Assembly: GCA_036417435.1 (NCBI GenBank)
Contig: CM070899.1
Coordinates: 72,236,501-72,300,500, forward strand
Direction of reading: 5' to 3'
DNA from: Inia geoffrensis
Taxonomy: Eukaryota > Chordata > Mammalia > Artiodactyla > Iniidae
DNA: 64,000 bases
This document shows positions 11,394-24,821 of this stretch, in pieces. The translations under genes were made by a program, and so were the position numbers. The notes beneath the pieces are model-generated. The model worked only from the letters and a program-made list of their open reading frames with translations, did not search any database and had not been told where the DNA came from. Numbering within the stretch: position 1 is the stretch's first letter; the number at the start of each line of letters is the position of its first letter.

Positions 11394-13245
11394 AGAGCAA
11401 CTATCTTAATATCAGTCTTTTCAAAAGGATTCCTGTTATTTATTGTAATTGGAACAGATTAAATCATACACTATCCCTGAATTAGGTGCGGAATATGTAA
11501 TGAGACACATATTTTAAGCCTACATACTCCGCTCCTGGCATCTAGTGTGGAAGTAAGTTCTGCAAAACTGCAAGGACCTCTGAATCAAAATTGAGGCCTA
11601 TGGAAACTGAGAAGAGGAAAATAATTTATCAGAAAATAGTTAATAGATATTTTTTACACTATGGAGCAAGATATTTTTTAATGCCTCATAAACAATATTG
11701 AGAACTTTAAAGAAAATGTAGGCATAGTTTATATGTGAAATGTTTAAAACATGGATAGAAATGTAATTTCGATTAGTGGTCATTAAATGACTCATTAGTC
11801 ATCTGTAATATGACTGTACTAATTTCTATAAGAGTAAAGAAGTAAAATTTCACAAGGGCAGGATTATATATCACATTCAAACAATATATATAAATATCAG
11901 ACTTACTGGAAAAAGGAAAATGCCAATGAGTTTAAAAGATATTCCAGCATTATTTCCACTACACACATAACCACTAAAGGGTTACATGATTAGTCTGAGA
12001 CAGAGGTCACTAAAAAATATTCTTTAAACAGTGGGAAGATTATGAAGGTTATCTTGATACTCATACACATATTTTAAGTCTGTGGTGCATTTCAAATTAA
12101 CTAATGGAGATAGCTAACAGAGAACATTTCATCACTTGCATCTTCAAAACATATATTGTCTTACACCAAAATTAAATACATATACATCATGCAGTATGTC
12201 TATTTCACTTTATTTATTTACCAGTATTAGCCAGAACGAGAGTGTATGTATTTTTTTTCTACTTTTAAGTTTACTAGACTGAGATCTTTAACTACACATA
12301 AATGTTCACATGAAAATGGATAAGTATAGAGTCAGACGAAGCAGTTGGCAAAACATATTACACAAACTTAAATAATTCAAAGTGTCCCAGAAATAAATAA
12401 ATGATAAATCAGATGAGGTACCATTAAGGATGGAAAGGGATACAAATGTAGGTGGCAATAGTGAAAGCTGGTAGAAAAGTAGCTGCCTTACTCCCCAACA
12501 AGGATTAAAAGCTGAGAATACTAACTTTGGAAGAATTTGAAAGTTCCTTTTCCCTTAAAATATATCACATCAGAGTCTTTCTCCTCTTTCTATAGGAGAT
12601 TATGAAAAGTTTTCAGAAAAACATGGAGTCATATCAATGATATATAATTATCTGATGTATTTCTAAAAGCCCGTAACTTTGAAGAAATCTATAGGTAGAA
12701 AAGAAAACGGAAGAAGGGTATCATTAATACAGCCTTTCAAGACAACTGTTTTTCTAACTTTACTATATAGGATAAAATTAAAACAGAATGATTGTGAAAA
12801 TGCCTCTCCATCCTTCAGAAAGTGCCCCTCAGTGAAATTATTAGTAAAAATGAGTATGCTTGCATCATCTACTGTGAGGACACAGCTGCATCAGCAGTGT
12901 TTTTTGTTTTTGTTGCGACAAAACAAAAGAAAAATCATTTGGCAGGAGGTGGAAAAGGGAGGGCAAGTGATTTTTTTGTTTTTTTTTTTACCTTTCGGGA
13001 TTAGGTGAATTCATAAAAATGAAAAGAAAAATGCAATAGGTAATATATGCCCATTGTTATGGATGTTGTTATACCTTTAAGAGATTACCTTTCTGTAATT
13101 AAGCTTGTGCCTCATGATTACTTGAAATCAGCTCTCATATCCAGAACTATAAGCAGGAATCAAAATCTTCTGGATTCTCTTCCCCCATAAACATTGCTCC
13201 TTCTTTACCATCTTTCTCCTCTTGAAGATTTCTTTCTTGGCATCA
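11394..13245. other. Low-repeat spacer, no gene seen
   Basis: AT-rich sequence. Short open frames (for example 12679-13008) lack any recognisable domain and end in T-rich low-complexity DNA at about 12900-12990. Confidence 0.5.
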
Positions 13246-13640
13246 TTAAGAAAAGGGTTTGTGCAAGGTTTCCCTTTGGGTAGGTGGATTTACACTTGAA
13301 ACCAGAGATGCCATGTTGTACAACTCCAAGGGCTGTAATTCAAAATGTAGCGAAAGCCAGGATATAGTTTTTTGAAGTTCCTGGAGCTCAAGAGGGCAAT
13401 ATTCACATAGAAAATAATGTGAATGCTGCCCTTTGGGGTTGAGGGACACATTGGTATATTGGGGCATATTAGGCGAGCTTCTGAAAACCTTGGGGCCCAA
13501 TGAAATACAGGGCCTGCAAGACCCTAGTTCCACTACCACCCTCCTTCTAACAGTACAAATAATAAAGACTGGAATAAGGGCAAAAGGCACTGGCAAAATG
13601 TTACACCCTATATCTGATAATTTACTCACTTCTGTTTTAC
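13246..13640. repeat. Unassigned, possibly old interspersed repeat with hairpin
   Basis: Less AT-rich than its surroundings, with an antisense open frame of 127 codons (13246-13629) and a sense frame of 117 codons (13433-13786), neither with a recognisable domain. The phrase 'caactccaagggctgtaattc' feels like a dispersed mammalian repeat, but I cannot name it. The central hairpin is listed separately. Confidence 0.35.
13391..13434. repeat. 18-bp stem hairpin
   Basis: agagggcaatattcacat (13391-13408) pairs with atgtgaatgctgcccttt (13417-13434) at 15 of 18 positions across an 8-base loop; one of the three mismatches is a G-U type pair. It could be a remnant of a palindromic element or a foldback RNA. 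No function is shown. Confidence 0.75.
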
Positions 13641-13789
13641 CCTGTGGCTATTGCTTTGGAAAGACAATTGATAAAGAAGTTATATATGAACAACAACAGG
13701 AAAAAAAACAGATCATTCTGCTTATGAATAATGGCAAACTGATAGATTACATTATCAGAGAAAAGAGGTTGAGAATCGTAGACTAGAAA

Positions 13790-13912
13790 ATGACCATTTT
13801 GTTCTGTAGCTGCAGTTTACAGATGAGAAAACTGAAGCCCAAACAAAATCAGAGTTCACAGACTAAGATCCCAGGTGTCTAACCAGATTCAACCAGAAAA
13901 GCTCTTCATCCA
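13790..13912 (+). mobile_element. MIR SINE fragment
   Basis: 'agtttacagatgagaaaactg' followed by 'aagcccaaac', 'cacagactaagatcccaggtg' and 'aaccagattcaa' matches the MIR core and 3' body, an ancient mammalian tRNA-derived SINE spread by L2. Strongly diverged. Confidence 0.75.
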
Positions 13913-16900
13913 CCTTATTTTAAAATGTTTCCATATAAGATTCCTTCTTCATACAAGATTCTCATCGTGTGGCATGACACTGTCTTCCACCCAAGCCAAG
14001 GCACACTTGCCTCTTCAAAAGAAATTCTGAAGGAGGTACTGTAAGAAGGACAGTAATCCCAGAAATGAAGACAAGAGCAAGTGAAAAAACAAACAACGGC
14101 CATATAAAACAATGATGAATGTGTTTTTGTGGTTAAAAGTTACAACTAAAATACACAAAATCAATAAAATGTAGATCTGACAGTGGGTTGTTAAGTGAAA
14201 ATAAAATGATCTACAGTTCTTATATTGTCTGTGAGGAGAACAAGGGTGGTAGAATGTATTTGGTCATTAATGAATTAAGTATTATGCAAATTTCAATTTC
14301 TAGGGTAATCAGTAAAAGAATATTTCCAAATAAGAAAAGAATAAGTTCTTTAGATGTCTCTTCTGCTATTTGCTTTTCATATTTCTAAGTAATTTGTTAT
14401 ATATTTATAGGGCTACTTTATCAATTTTCGATTCTATTAACTGAATTTTATGTTATCTCACCACTTTCACACCATTACCACACTATTTCCCCTTCTTTCC
14501 ACCTTATTTTCCTCCCAATATGTTATATCATAGTTCTTAGGTCAATCAATATTCATATTTAACATTATTATGACTATATGAATAATGTTATGACTTATGA
14601 ATAATGTTAGTTGCTGACTGAAGTTTATTGAAATTTAATTTCCTTTCTTGTCTAATTTTGTGCCCTTTTTCTGGAATAAACGAGGGCTTTGTGTGGTTCT
14701 CTATTACTTATCTCTAATTCTTCAGAAAAGAAATGAAAGTAATTTGTTTTGGAGAATGAGAATCAGGGATAGACAGGAGTAAGGCTTAATTTCGAAACAT
14801 TTAACAACCAATAACACAGACACCAAATAATCCAATACTCTCTGTCCATAAACAACCAGTAAGGCCATGCTAGTTGGTGCTCCATGAACATCAGCCATAG
14901 GGAGGGGAATTTGGAAGGAAACTATGGGCTAGGAGATTGCTGTTGCTTTGTTACAAGACTTGGAAATACTACCTGACCTTTTAAATCATATGTATGGAAT
15001 ATGTCAAATAAAAAATTAATTTAAAAGATAAATACATTTGGTTATATTTAGTCCTTTAACCCTAGCAGATCTATTTGAAGCTAAAGAATTGATTAAGTCA
15101 CATATACACGCAAAATAAAATGCTAGCAAGTGTTAGAAACAAAAGTCCATAGGGAGAAAACTGTTCCTGCTGTGTAGCAGGATTGCTCAGTATCCAAGGT
15201 GCTTACTTTCTAACAAATAAATATTTTTGCCTCTACTTAGAGCCAGAGGCTGAATAATATACATCAAATTCTTCTAAGCAAAGTGAATTGAATTAAAGAG
15301 AGAACAGTTTCCTCAAATGGGAAGCTGCCTTAAGTAATTGTAGCCTATTAGGTGTTAATTTTCAACAGGTGCTACTTAAATGTACAATAGTATCATCCTT
15401 GTATTTAATAAGGTCTCTGAGTTGAGAGTCCCTGTGCCAAATTTTATACCAATTCATTTAAATTGGGTGGAGTTACTACTTCTCCCCCAAAACAAATAAA
15501 GATAGGCATGCTATTTAGTCACTGTAAGGGGTACCACATTAATCATCATTCTTAATTTCCCACCAGAAATCATTTCTGTCAACAATTCTATTTCAACTAA
15601 GATGAATTGGAAGCAAGAGAATTAGGTTTAAGCAGCGGACTGCTGGCAAACTGGCTTGGGGACAATAGCTGAGATTAGATCATGAAACTATGAAATAGAG
15701 GGAAAGTGTCTTCCTTTTTGTGGTGTACAAACATACATAAAAGACAAGCCAATCAACTTTCTTCTTTTCTTGTTGTTGTTTTTTTTTTGTTTGTTTTTCA
15801 ATCGTCTTTCTTAACATTGAATTCTTATGGGAAATACAGAGTATCTATGAATACAAGGCCTTTTATAGGTTCTCAGTAAAAACAGAGGGTTTGGGGTTTT
15901 TTTTTAGTGAATTATCAAAGGAAATTTCTCTTCTTATCTTTTGGAGTTTAAGGGCAAAAGCTTTAGGGAATACTTAGGAAGAAAAATTCAGAAATAAAAA
16001 AGGTATATTGAACATTGGAAATATGGAATTTGCTATAGAAAAATATTAAAACAATATCAAGCAATAAATAGAAATAAATTAGCAATTTATGTGTGAGTTA
16101 CAAAGTAATACAAAACTATTAAACATTAAATTATTTTATTCAATTCAATAGATTTTTAAAAGAGGGTTTGGAGTTAGAAAATGGCATGATTCTGCCCTTA
16201 TGATAAATATAATCTAAAAGGGAAGGCAGACATAAAAGCAAATAACTTTTTAAATAACCAAATATTTATGGCTTTGTGGTTAATCCCTGAGGCTGGATCA
16301 GGGATGACTTTATTCGAGAAAAATAAATTTGAAATATGTATAACTGACCATTAAATAGAGACATGAAGAAAAGCAGATGGAACAGCAAGAAAGCATCGAA
16401 GTGCACAGCATATTGAAGGAAGTATAAATAGTGTGACATGGTTAGAATTTATGATAACTTTTGTCTAAAGAGAGCATATATTGAGAGAGAATAGTATGTC
16501 TAAAACATTTGTTCCTCTTTCCTGATATTACTCAATTAGATAAATATCCTATTCTATTAGAATTATGGCTCCAGTTGATGTTTACTTGTGCTCTACATTT
16601 TGTAAGGAGTCATCACTTGCACCCAAAATAGAAATTCTATTGCCTAACTTGTATGACAATATTCTCTCCCTGACTACATCCATGCACCCACCAACAAACA
16701 CTAACACACTACTTGAAAACAGAGGCACACGCTATCAGAAACCTCGACAAATTTTCTTCCTTTTTCTATCTTGTACCTACTTGTATCATATTATCAAAAT
16801 ATGACATGAACCAAGCAAAACTAAATTTGTAACTTAGTTCTTTTCCACCACATTAACCAAGAGATAATTACGGTCCTCAGTGCATTAAAATGCTATTTGA

Positions 16901-18110
16901 CATTTTTTAAAACTGTAATCAATTAGAATAAATTTTGAGAGGGCCTGGTTCCTAGTTAGCACAGATAAAATAAAGCCTATATTTTCGTGCATAATTTTCA
17001 ACCTCTTAGAAAAAGTAAATCCTTTTTCAAGTGTGTAAGAATATATGTAAAAGTTTTGCATAATACCTGTATGTTCTTACGGCTCTATTATGTCATCCTC
17101 CCCACCTTCACATGGTACAGTCAATATTTATAATTTCACATGATAATTCCCTCAATGTTTTACCTATAGTGCCAATAAATTTAAATTGTCAATAAAAGTT
17201 TAACTGAGCCTTTGGAGATGCATATGTTGGCTATTGCTTAGATAAAGGAAAATCAGGTGACTCCCACCTTCCCAACATTTCATACCTGAATTTTCAATCC
17301 TTGCTTCTGTGACCTTGTTCTCATAATTAAAATCTCCATGAGTCTCATATTTATAATTATACTGACTGTGATAATTTTAACACATATCCTGATTCTGAAT
17401 TATAGGGACTGTTCCTCCTTCAGCACTTACCCTACATTCTAAAACTTTGAGCCATTCATTTCTTTAAATGTTTTTAACACTAGTGACCCCAAATTTGAAA
17501 TCCAAGTATTTGACAATCCTGGCATCTGAAGGGCCTTCTGAAATAACCACGTGTGCATTCACTCTGCCTCTGAGGGGAAAATGCCCCAATCGTCACTCTC
17601 CTTATACTAGGGATTTCCAGCTATAGAAATAACAAATGGACATAACTCGACAACTTTCAAATCAAAGCATATATATATCTGTAACAGATTATGAAAACAT
17701 ATTTTAAACAAAACTTAAAGTGAAAGTGTTTCTAATATTTTAAATATGGAATAAGATCAACAAACTTGCATCCAGATTGTCAAACATTTGCCAAAATCTT
17801 CTAGATTACTGGAAAACTGATTTCATATAAAGGCAAGTAATGAATATGTCAACTTAAATTAATTTTTAAGCTAATATTTATCCAAATGATCCCTTACTAT
17901 AAAAGAGTTTTTAAGATATAAGGAAAAGAAGTACATTATTATTGTTGCATTAAATCATTGCCTGGATGTTTGTTACAGCAAAGCAAAGGACAAAAGAGGC
18001 TTTAGAACATAAATCATCTATTCATCATCAGCTATCTATGGAAATAAGTTTGTATTTTAATTTTTAAATAATCAAGCTCTCATCTGGAATCATATGAGAA
18101 TTAGGAACAC
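13913..18110. other. Low-repeat spacer, no gene seen
   Basis: AT-rich DNA with a poly-T stretch near 15775-15800. At about 16170-16450 the words 'attctgcccttatgataaa', 'ggatcagggatgactttat' and 'catgaagaaaagcagatgg' loosely recall a common old mammalian repeat that I cannot name. Open frames at 14188-14388 and 16565-16804 show no domain. No exon signal is convincing. Confidence 0.45.
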
Positions 18111-18126
18111 AAAAAACCCTTGTCAA
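18111..18126. repeat. L1-B target-site duplication, left copy
   Basis: aaaaaacccttgtcaa at 18111-18126 is repeated as aaaaaacccttgccaa at 25201-25216, one mismatch in 16. This fixes the borders of L1-B. Confidence 0.95.
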
Positions 18127-20082
18127 GAAAGGAGGAGAAGATGGCGGAAAAGTAAGACGTGGAGATCACCTTCCTCCCCACAGATACATCAGAAATACAT
18201 CTACACGTGGAACTGCTCCTATAGAACACCTACTGAACGCTGGCAGAAGACCTCAGACCTCCCAAAAGGCAAGAAACTCCCCCATGTACCTGGGTAGGGC
18301 AAAAGCAAAGAGAAAAAACAGAGACAAAAGAATAGGGACAGGACCTGCACCAGTGGGAAGGAGCTGGGAAGGAGGAACGGTATCCACACACTAGGAAGCC
18401 CCTTCGCAGGCGGAGACTGTGGGTGGCAGAGGAGAGCACAGCAACAGGGGTGTGGAGGGCAAAGCAGAGAGCTGCCTGCAAGGATGATCGGTGCCGACCA
18501 GCACTCACCAGCCTGAGAGTCTTGTCTGCTCACCCGCCGGGGGAGCGGGGCGGGGGGCTGGGAGCTGAAGTTCGGGCTTCGGTCGGATCGCAGGGAGAGG
18601 ACTGGGGTTGTTGGCGTGAACACAGCCTGCAGGGGGTTAGTGCGCCACGGCTAGTCGGGAGGGAGTCCGGGAAAAAGTCTGCACCTGCCGAAGAGGCAAG
18701 AGACTTTTTCTTCCCTCTTCGTTTCCTGGTGCGCGGGGAGAGGGGAATAAGAGCGCTGCTTAAAGGAGCTACAGAAACAGGCTCGAGGCACGGCCATCAG
18801 TGCGGTCCCCAGAGACGGGCATGAGACGCTAAGGCTGCTGCTGCCGCCACCAAGACGCCTGTGTGCAAGCACAGGTCACTCTCCACACCTCCCTTCTGGG
18901 GAGCCTGTGCAGCCCGCCACTGCCAGGGTCCCGTGATCCAGGGACAACTTCCCCGGGAGAACGCGAGGCACGCCTCAGGCTGGTGCAACGTCATGGTGGC
19001 CTCAGCCGCCGCAGGCTTCCCCCCCCATCCGTACCCCTACCTACCCCCAGCCTGAGTGAGACAGAGCCCCCGAATCAGCTGCTCCTTTAACCCTGACCTG
19101 TCTGAGCAAAGAAAAGACACCCTCAGGTGACGTACACGCAGGGGCAGGGCCAAATCCGAAGCTGAACCCCGGAAGCTGTGCGAACAAAGAGAAAGGGAAA
19201 TTTCTACCAGCAGCCTCAGAAGCAGCAGATAAAAGCTCAACAATCAACTTGAAGTACTCTGCATCTGTGGAATACATGAATATACAACGAATCATCCCAA
19301 ATTGAGGAGGTGGACTTTGGGAGCAAAATATATTATTTTTTCCCCTTTTCCTCTTTTTGTGAGTGTGTATGTGTATGCTTCTGTGTGAGATTTTGTATAG
19401 CTCTGCTTTCACCATTTGTCCTAGGATTCTGTCCATCCGTTCTTTTTTTTTGTTTTGTTTTTGTTTTTTACTTTTTAAACTTTTTCATAATAATTATTTT
19501 TTACTTTAATAACTTTATTTTCTTACTTTATTTTATTTTATTTTATCCTCTTTCTTTCTTTCTATTTTTTCTCCCTTTTATTCTGAGCCATGTGGGTGAA
19601 GGACTCTTAGTGCTCCAGCCAGGAGTCAGTGCTGTGCCTCTGAGGTGGGAGAGCCAACTTCAGGACACCGGTCCACAAGAGACCTCCCAGCTCCACGTAA
19701 TATAAAACAGCAGAAATCTCCCAGAGATCTCCATCTCAAAACCAAGACCCAGCTTCACTCAACGACCAGCAAGCTACAGTGCTGGACACCCTATGCCAAA
19801 CTAGCAAGACAGGAACACAGCCCCATCTATTAGTAGAGGAGCTCCCTAAAATCATTATAAGGCCACAGACACCCCAAAACACACCACCAGATGTGGACCT
19901 GTGCATGAGAAAGAAAAGATCCAGCCTCATCCACCAGAAAACAGGCACTAGTTCCCTCCACGAGGAAGCCTACACAACTCACTGAACCAACCTTAGCCAC
20001 TGGGGACAGACACCAAAAACAACGGGAACTACGAACCTGCAGCCTGCGAAAAACAGACCCCAAACACAGTAAGATAAGCAAA
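18127..20082 (+). promoter_or_regulatory. L1-B 5' UTR (internal promoter)
   Basis: The first bases carry gaagatggcgg (18137-18147), a match to the YY1 site that positions the start of L1 transcription in other mammals. A GC- and CpG-rich zone at about 18400-19150 follows, holding a G-quadruplex-type tract with a GC box. A T-rich tract (19440-19580) comes next, then the block before ORF1 shared with L1-F ('ctccagccagg', 'ctgaggtgggagagc', 'cccagagatctccatctcaa'). Open frames here (such as 18423-18824) have no recognisable product. Confidence 0.85.
18539..18562 (+). promoter_or_regulatory. G-quadruplex-type tract with GC box
   Basis: G-runs of 5, 4, 6 and 3 separated by 1-3 bases, overlapping a ggggcggggg word that fits an Sp1-type GC box. 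It lies in the CpG-rich part of the L1-B promoter. Folding and factor binding are inferred from the pattern. Confidence 0.8.
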
Positions 20083-20966
20083 ATGAGAAGACAGAAAAAC
20101 ACACAGCAGATGAAGGAGCAAGGTAAAAATGCACTACATCTAACAAATGAAGAGGAAATAGTCTACCTGAAAAAGAATTCAGAATAATCATAGTAAAGAT
20201 GATCCAAAATCTTGGAAATAGAATAGAGAAAATGCAAGAAACATTTAACAAGGACCTAGAAGAACTAAAGAGGAAACAAACAATGATGAACAACACAATA
20301 AATGGAATTAAAAATACTCTAGAAGAGATCAATGGCAGAATAACTGAGGGAGAAGAATAGAGAAGTGACTGGGAAGATAAAATAGTGGAAATAACTACTG
20401 CACAGCAGAATAAAGAAAAAAGAATGAAAAGAACTGAGGGCAGTCTCAGAGACATCTGGGACAACATTAAATGCACCAACATTCAAATTATAGGGGTCCC
20501 AGAAGACGAAGAGAAAAAGGGACTGAGAAAATATTTGAAGAGATTATAGTTGAAAACTTTGCTAATATGGGAAACGAAATAGTTAATCAAGTCCAGGAAG
20601 CACATAAAGTCCCATACAGGATAAATCCAAGGAGAAACACACTAAGACACATATTAATCAAACTGTCAAAAATTAAATACAAAAAAAACATATTAAAAGC
20701 AGCAAAGGAAAAACAACAAATAACACACAAGGGAATCCCCATAAGGTTAACAGCTGATCTTTCAGCAGAAACTCTGCAGGTCAGAAGGGAGTGGCAGGAC
20801 ATATTTAGTGAAGAAGGAGAAAAACCTACACCCAAGATTACACTACCCAGCAAGGATCTCATTCAGATTTGATGGAGAAATTAAAATCTTTACAGAAAAG
20901 CAAAAGCTGATAGAGTTCAACACCACAAAACCAGCTTTACAAAAAATGCTAAAGGAACTTCTCTAG
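20083..20966 (+). pseudogene. L1-B ORF1, frameshifted
   Basis: Starts at the ATG at 20083-20085 with the usual MRRQ...MKEQGK N-terminus and ends with MLKELL and a TAG at 20964-20966. A frameshift soon after the N-terminus and a TAG near 20358 break the coiled-coil part. The RRM and C-terminal domain remain open at 20471-20872 ('EKIFEEIIVENF', 'VPYRINPRRNT', 'RLTADLSAETLQ'). Length is normal for the family. A stop-containing 5' extension resembles that of L1-F. Confidence 0.92.
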
Positions 20967-21024
20967 GCAAGAAACACAACAGAAGGAAAAGACCTACAAT
21001 AACAAACCCAAAACAATTAAGAAA

Positions 21025-24000
21025 ATGGGAATAGTAACATACATATCGATAATTACCTTAAATGTAAATGGATTGAATGCACCCACCAAAAGACACAGAC
21101 TGCCTGAATGGATACAAAAACAAGACCCGTATATATGCAGTCTACAAGAGACCCAATTCAGACCTAGGGACACATACAGACAGAAAATGAGGGGATGGAA
21201 AAAGATATTCCATGCAAATGTAAATCAAAAGAAAGCTGGAGTAGCAATTCTCATAACAAAAAAAATAGACTTTAAAATAAAGACTATTAGAAGAGACAAA
21301 GAAGGACACTACATAATGATCAAGGGAGCAATCCAAGAAGAAGATGTAGCAATTGTAAATATTTATGCACCGAACAAAGGAGCACCTCAAAACATAAGGC
21401 AAATACTGCCATAAAAGGGGAATTCGACAGTGACACAATCATAGTAGGGGACTTTAACACCCCACTTTCACCAATGGACAGATCATCCAAAATGAAAATA
21501 AATAAGAAAACACAAGTTTTAAATGATACGTTAAACAAGATGGACTAAATTGATACTTATAGGACATTCCACCCAAAAACAACAGAATACATATTCTTCT
21601 CCAATGTTCATGGAACATTCTTCAGGATACATCATATCTTGGGTCAAAAATCAAGCCTTGGTAAAGTTAAGAAAATTGAAATCGTATCACGTATCTTTTC
21701 CAAACACAATGCTATGAGACTAGATATCAATTATAGGAAAAGATCTGTAAAAAATACAAACACACGGAGGCTAAACAATACACTACTTAATAACGAAGTG
21801 ATCACTGAAGAAATCAAAGAGGAAATCAAAAAATACCTACAAACAAATGACAATGGAGACATGACGACCCAAAACTTATGGGATGCAGCAAAAGCAGTTC
21901 TAAGAGGAAAATTTATAGCAATACAATCCTACCTTAAGAAACACGAAACACCTTGAATAAACAACCTAAACTTTCCCCTAAAGCAATTACAGAAAGAAGA
22001 ACAATAACCCCCAAAGTTAGCAGAAGGAAAGAAATCATAAAGATCAGATCAGAAATAAATGAAAAAGAAATGAAGGAAACGAAAGCAAAGATCAATAAAG
22101 CTAAAAGCTGGTTCTTTGAGAAGATAAACAAAATTGATAAACCACTAGCCAGACTCATCAAGGAAAAAAGGGAGGAGACTCAAATCAATAGAATTAGAAA
22201 TGAAAAAGGAGAAGTAACAACTGACACTGCAGAAATACAAAGGATCATGAGAGATTACTACAAGCAGTTCTACGCCAATAAAATGGACAACCAGGAAGAA
22301 ATGGACAAATTCTTAGAAAAGCACAACCTGCTGAGATTGAACCAGGAAAAAACAGAAAATATGAACAGACGAATCACAAGCACTGAAATTGAAACTGTGA
22401 TTAAAAATCTTCCAACAAACAAAAGCCCAGGACTAGATGGCTTCACAGGCGAATTCTATCAAACATTTAGAGAAGAGCTAACACCCATCCTTCTCAAACT
22501 TTTCCAAAATATAGCAGAGGGAGGAACACTCCCACACTCATTCTACGAGGAAACCATCACCCTGATACCAAAACCAGACAGAGATGTCATAAAGAAAGAA
22601 AACTACAGGTCAATAACACTGATGAACATAGATGCAAAAACCCTCAACAAAATACTAGCAAACAGAATCCAACAGCACATTAAAAGAATCATACACCATG
22701 ATCAAGTGGGGTTTATTCCAGAAATGCGAGGATTCTTCAATATACGCAAAACAATCAACCTGATACACCACATTAACAAACTGAAGGAGAAAAACCATAT
22801 GATCAATTCAATAGATGCAGAGAAAGCTTTTGACAAAATTCAACACCAATTTATGATAAAAACCCTGCAAAAAGTAGGCATAGAAAGAACTTCCTCAACA
22901 TAATAAAGCCCATATATGACAAACGCACAGCCAACATCGTCCTCAATGGTGAAAAACTGAAACCATTTCCACTAAGATCAGGAACAAGACAAGGTTGCCC
23001 ACTCTCACCACTCTTATTCAACATAGCTTTGGAAGTTTTAGCCACAGTAATCAGAGAAGAAAAAGAAATAAAAGGAATCCAAATCAGAAAAGAAGTAAAC
23101 CTGTCACTGTTTGCAGATGACATGATACTATACATAGAGAATCCTAAAGATGCTACCAGAAAACTACTAGAGCTAATCAATGAATTTGGTAAAGTAGCAC
23201 GATACAAAATTAATGCACAGAAATCTCAGGCATTCCTATAGACTAATGATGAAAAATCTGAAAGTGAAATTAAGAAAACACTCCCATTTACCACTGCAAC
23301 AAAAAGAATAAAATACCTAGGAATAAACCTACCTAAGGAGACAAAAGACATGTATGCAGAAAATTATAAGACACTGATGAAAGAAATTAAAGTTGATACA
23401 AATAGATGGAGGGATATACCATGTTCTTGGATTGGAAGAATCAACATTGTGAAAATGACTCTACTACGCAAAGCAATCTACAGATTCAATGCAATCCCTA
23501 TCAAACTGCCACTGGCATGTTTCACAGAACTAGAACAAAATATTTCACAATTTATATGGAAACACAAAAGACCCCGAATAGCCAAAGCAATCTTGAGAAC
23601 GAGAAACACAGCTGGAGGAATCAGGCTCCCTGACTTCAGACTATACTACAAAGCTACAGTAATCAAGACAGTATGGTACTGGCACAAAAACAGAAAGATA
23701 GATCAATGGAACAGGATAGAAAGCCCAGAGATAAACCCATGCACATACGGTCACTTTATCTTTGATAAAGGAGGCAAGAATATATAGTGGAGAAAAGACA
23801 GCCTCTTCAATAAGTGGTGCTGGGAAAACTGGACAGGTACATGTAAAAGTATGAAATTAGAACACTCCCTAACACCATACACAAAAATAAACTCAAAATG
23901 GATTAAAGACCTAATTGTAAGGCCAGACACTATCAATCTCTTAGACGAAAACATAGGCAGAACACTCTATGACATAAATCACAGCAAGATCATTTTTGAC

Positions 24001-24821
24001 CCATCTCCCAGAGAAATGGAAATAAAAATAAATGGGACCTAATGAAACTTCAAAGCTTTTGTACAGCAAAGGAAACCATAAAGAAGACGATAAGATAACC
24101 CTCAGAATGGCAGAAAATATTTGCAAATGAAGCAACTGACAAAGGATTAATCTCCAAAATTTACAAGCAGCTCATGCAGCTCAGTAACAAAAAAACAAAC
24201 AACCCAATCCAAAAATGGGCAGAAGACCTAAGTAGACATTTCTCCAAAGAAGATATAGATTGCCAACAAACACATGAAAGAATGCTCAACATCATTAATT
24301 ATTAGAGAAAAGCAAATCAAAACTACAATGAGATATCATCTCACACCAGTCAGAATGGCCATCATCAAAAAATCTAGAAACAATAAGTGCTGGAGAGGGT
24401 GTGGAGAAAGGGGAACACTCTTGCACGGATGGTGGGAATATAAATTGATACAGCCACTATGGAGAAGAGTATGGAGGTTCCTTAAAAAACTAAAAATAGA
24501 ATTACCATACGACCCAGCAATCCCACTCCTGGGCATATACCCTAAGAAAACCATAATTCAAAAACAGTCATGTACCCAATGTTCATTTCAGCTCTATTTA
24601 CAATAGCCCCGAGATGGAAACAACCTAAGTGTCCATCATTGGCTGAATGGATAAAGAAGATGTGGCATATATATACAATGGAATATTACTCAGCCATAAA
24701 AAGAAACGAAATTGAGTTATTTGAAGTGAGGTGGATAGACCTAGAGTCTGTCATACAGAGTGAAGTAAGTCAGAAAGAACAAAACAAATACCGTACGCTA
24801 ACATATATATATGGAATCTAA
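21025..24821 (+). pseudogene. L1-B ORF2, frameshifted
   Basis: Begins MGIVTYISIITLNVNGLN at 21025 and ends in YIYGI at 24821, near full length. Two endonuclease positions have changed: QETQ instead of QETH, and Ser-Lys-His (21699-21707) instead of Ser-Asp-His, which should abolish nicking. The frame breaks near 21414. One long open stretch (21953-22903, 316 codons) covers the linker and reverse transcriptase fingers, and FADD survives at 23110-23121 in the next frame. A TAG ends that piece at 23241. In the C-terminal cysteine motif (CWRGC...H...) the last cysteine is a tyrosine. Confidence 0.94.

Noticed and set aside
12679..13008. Two overlapping frames ending in T-rich DNA
   Set aside because: Phenylalanine-rich ends come from a T-run. 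No family recognised.
13246..13629. 127-codon antisense frame with cysteine-rich text
   Set aside because: No domain, no neighbouring exon signals, and it covers a probable repeat with a hairpin.
16565..16804. 79-codon frame MAPVDVYLCS...
   Set aside because: AT-rich spacer, no domain, no supporting signals.
18219..19443. Many open frames of 60-134 codons in the L1-B 5' UTR
   Set aside because: GC-rich DNA has few stops. The frames overlap on both strands, lack domains and are not kept in the other copies.
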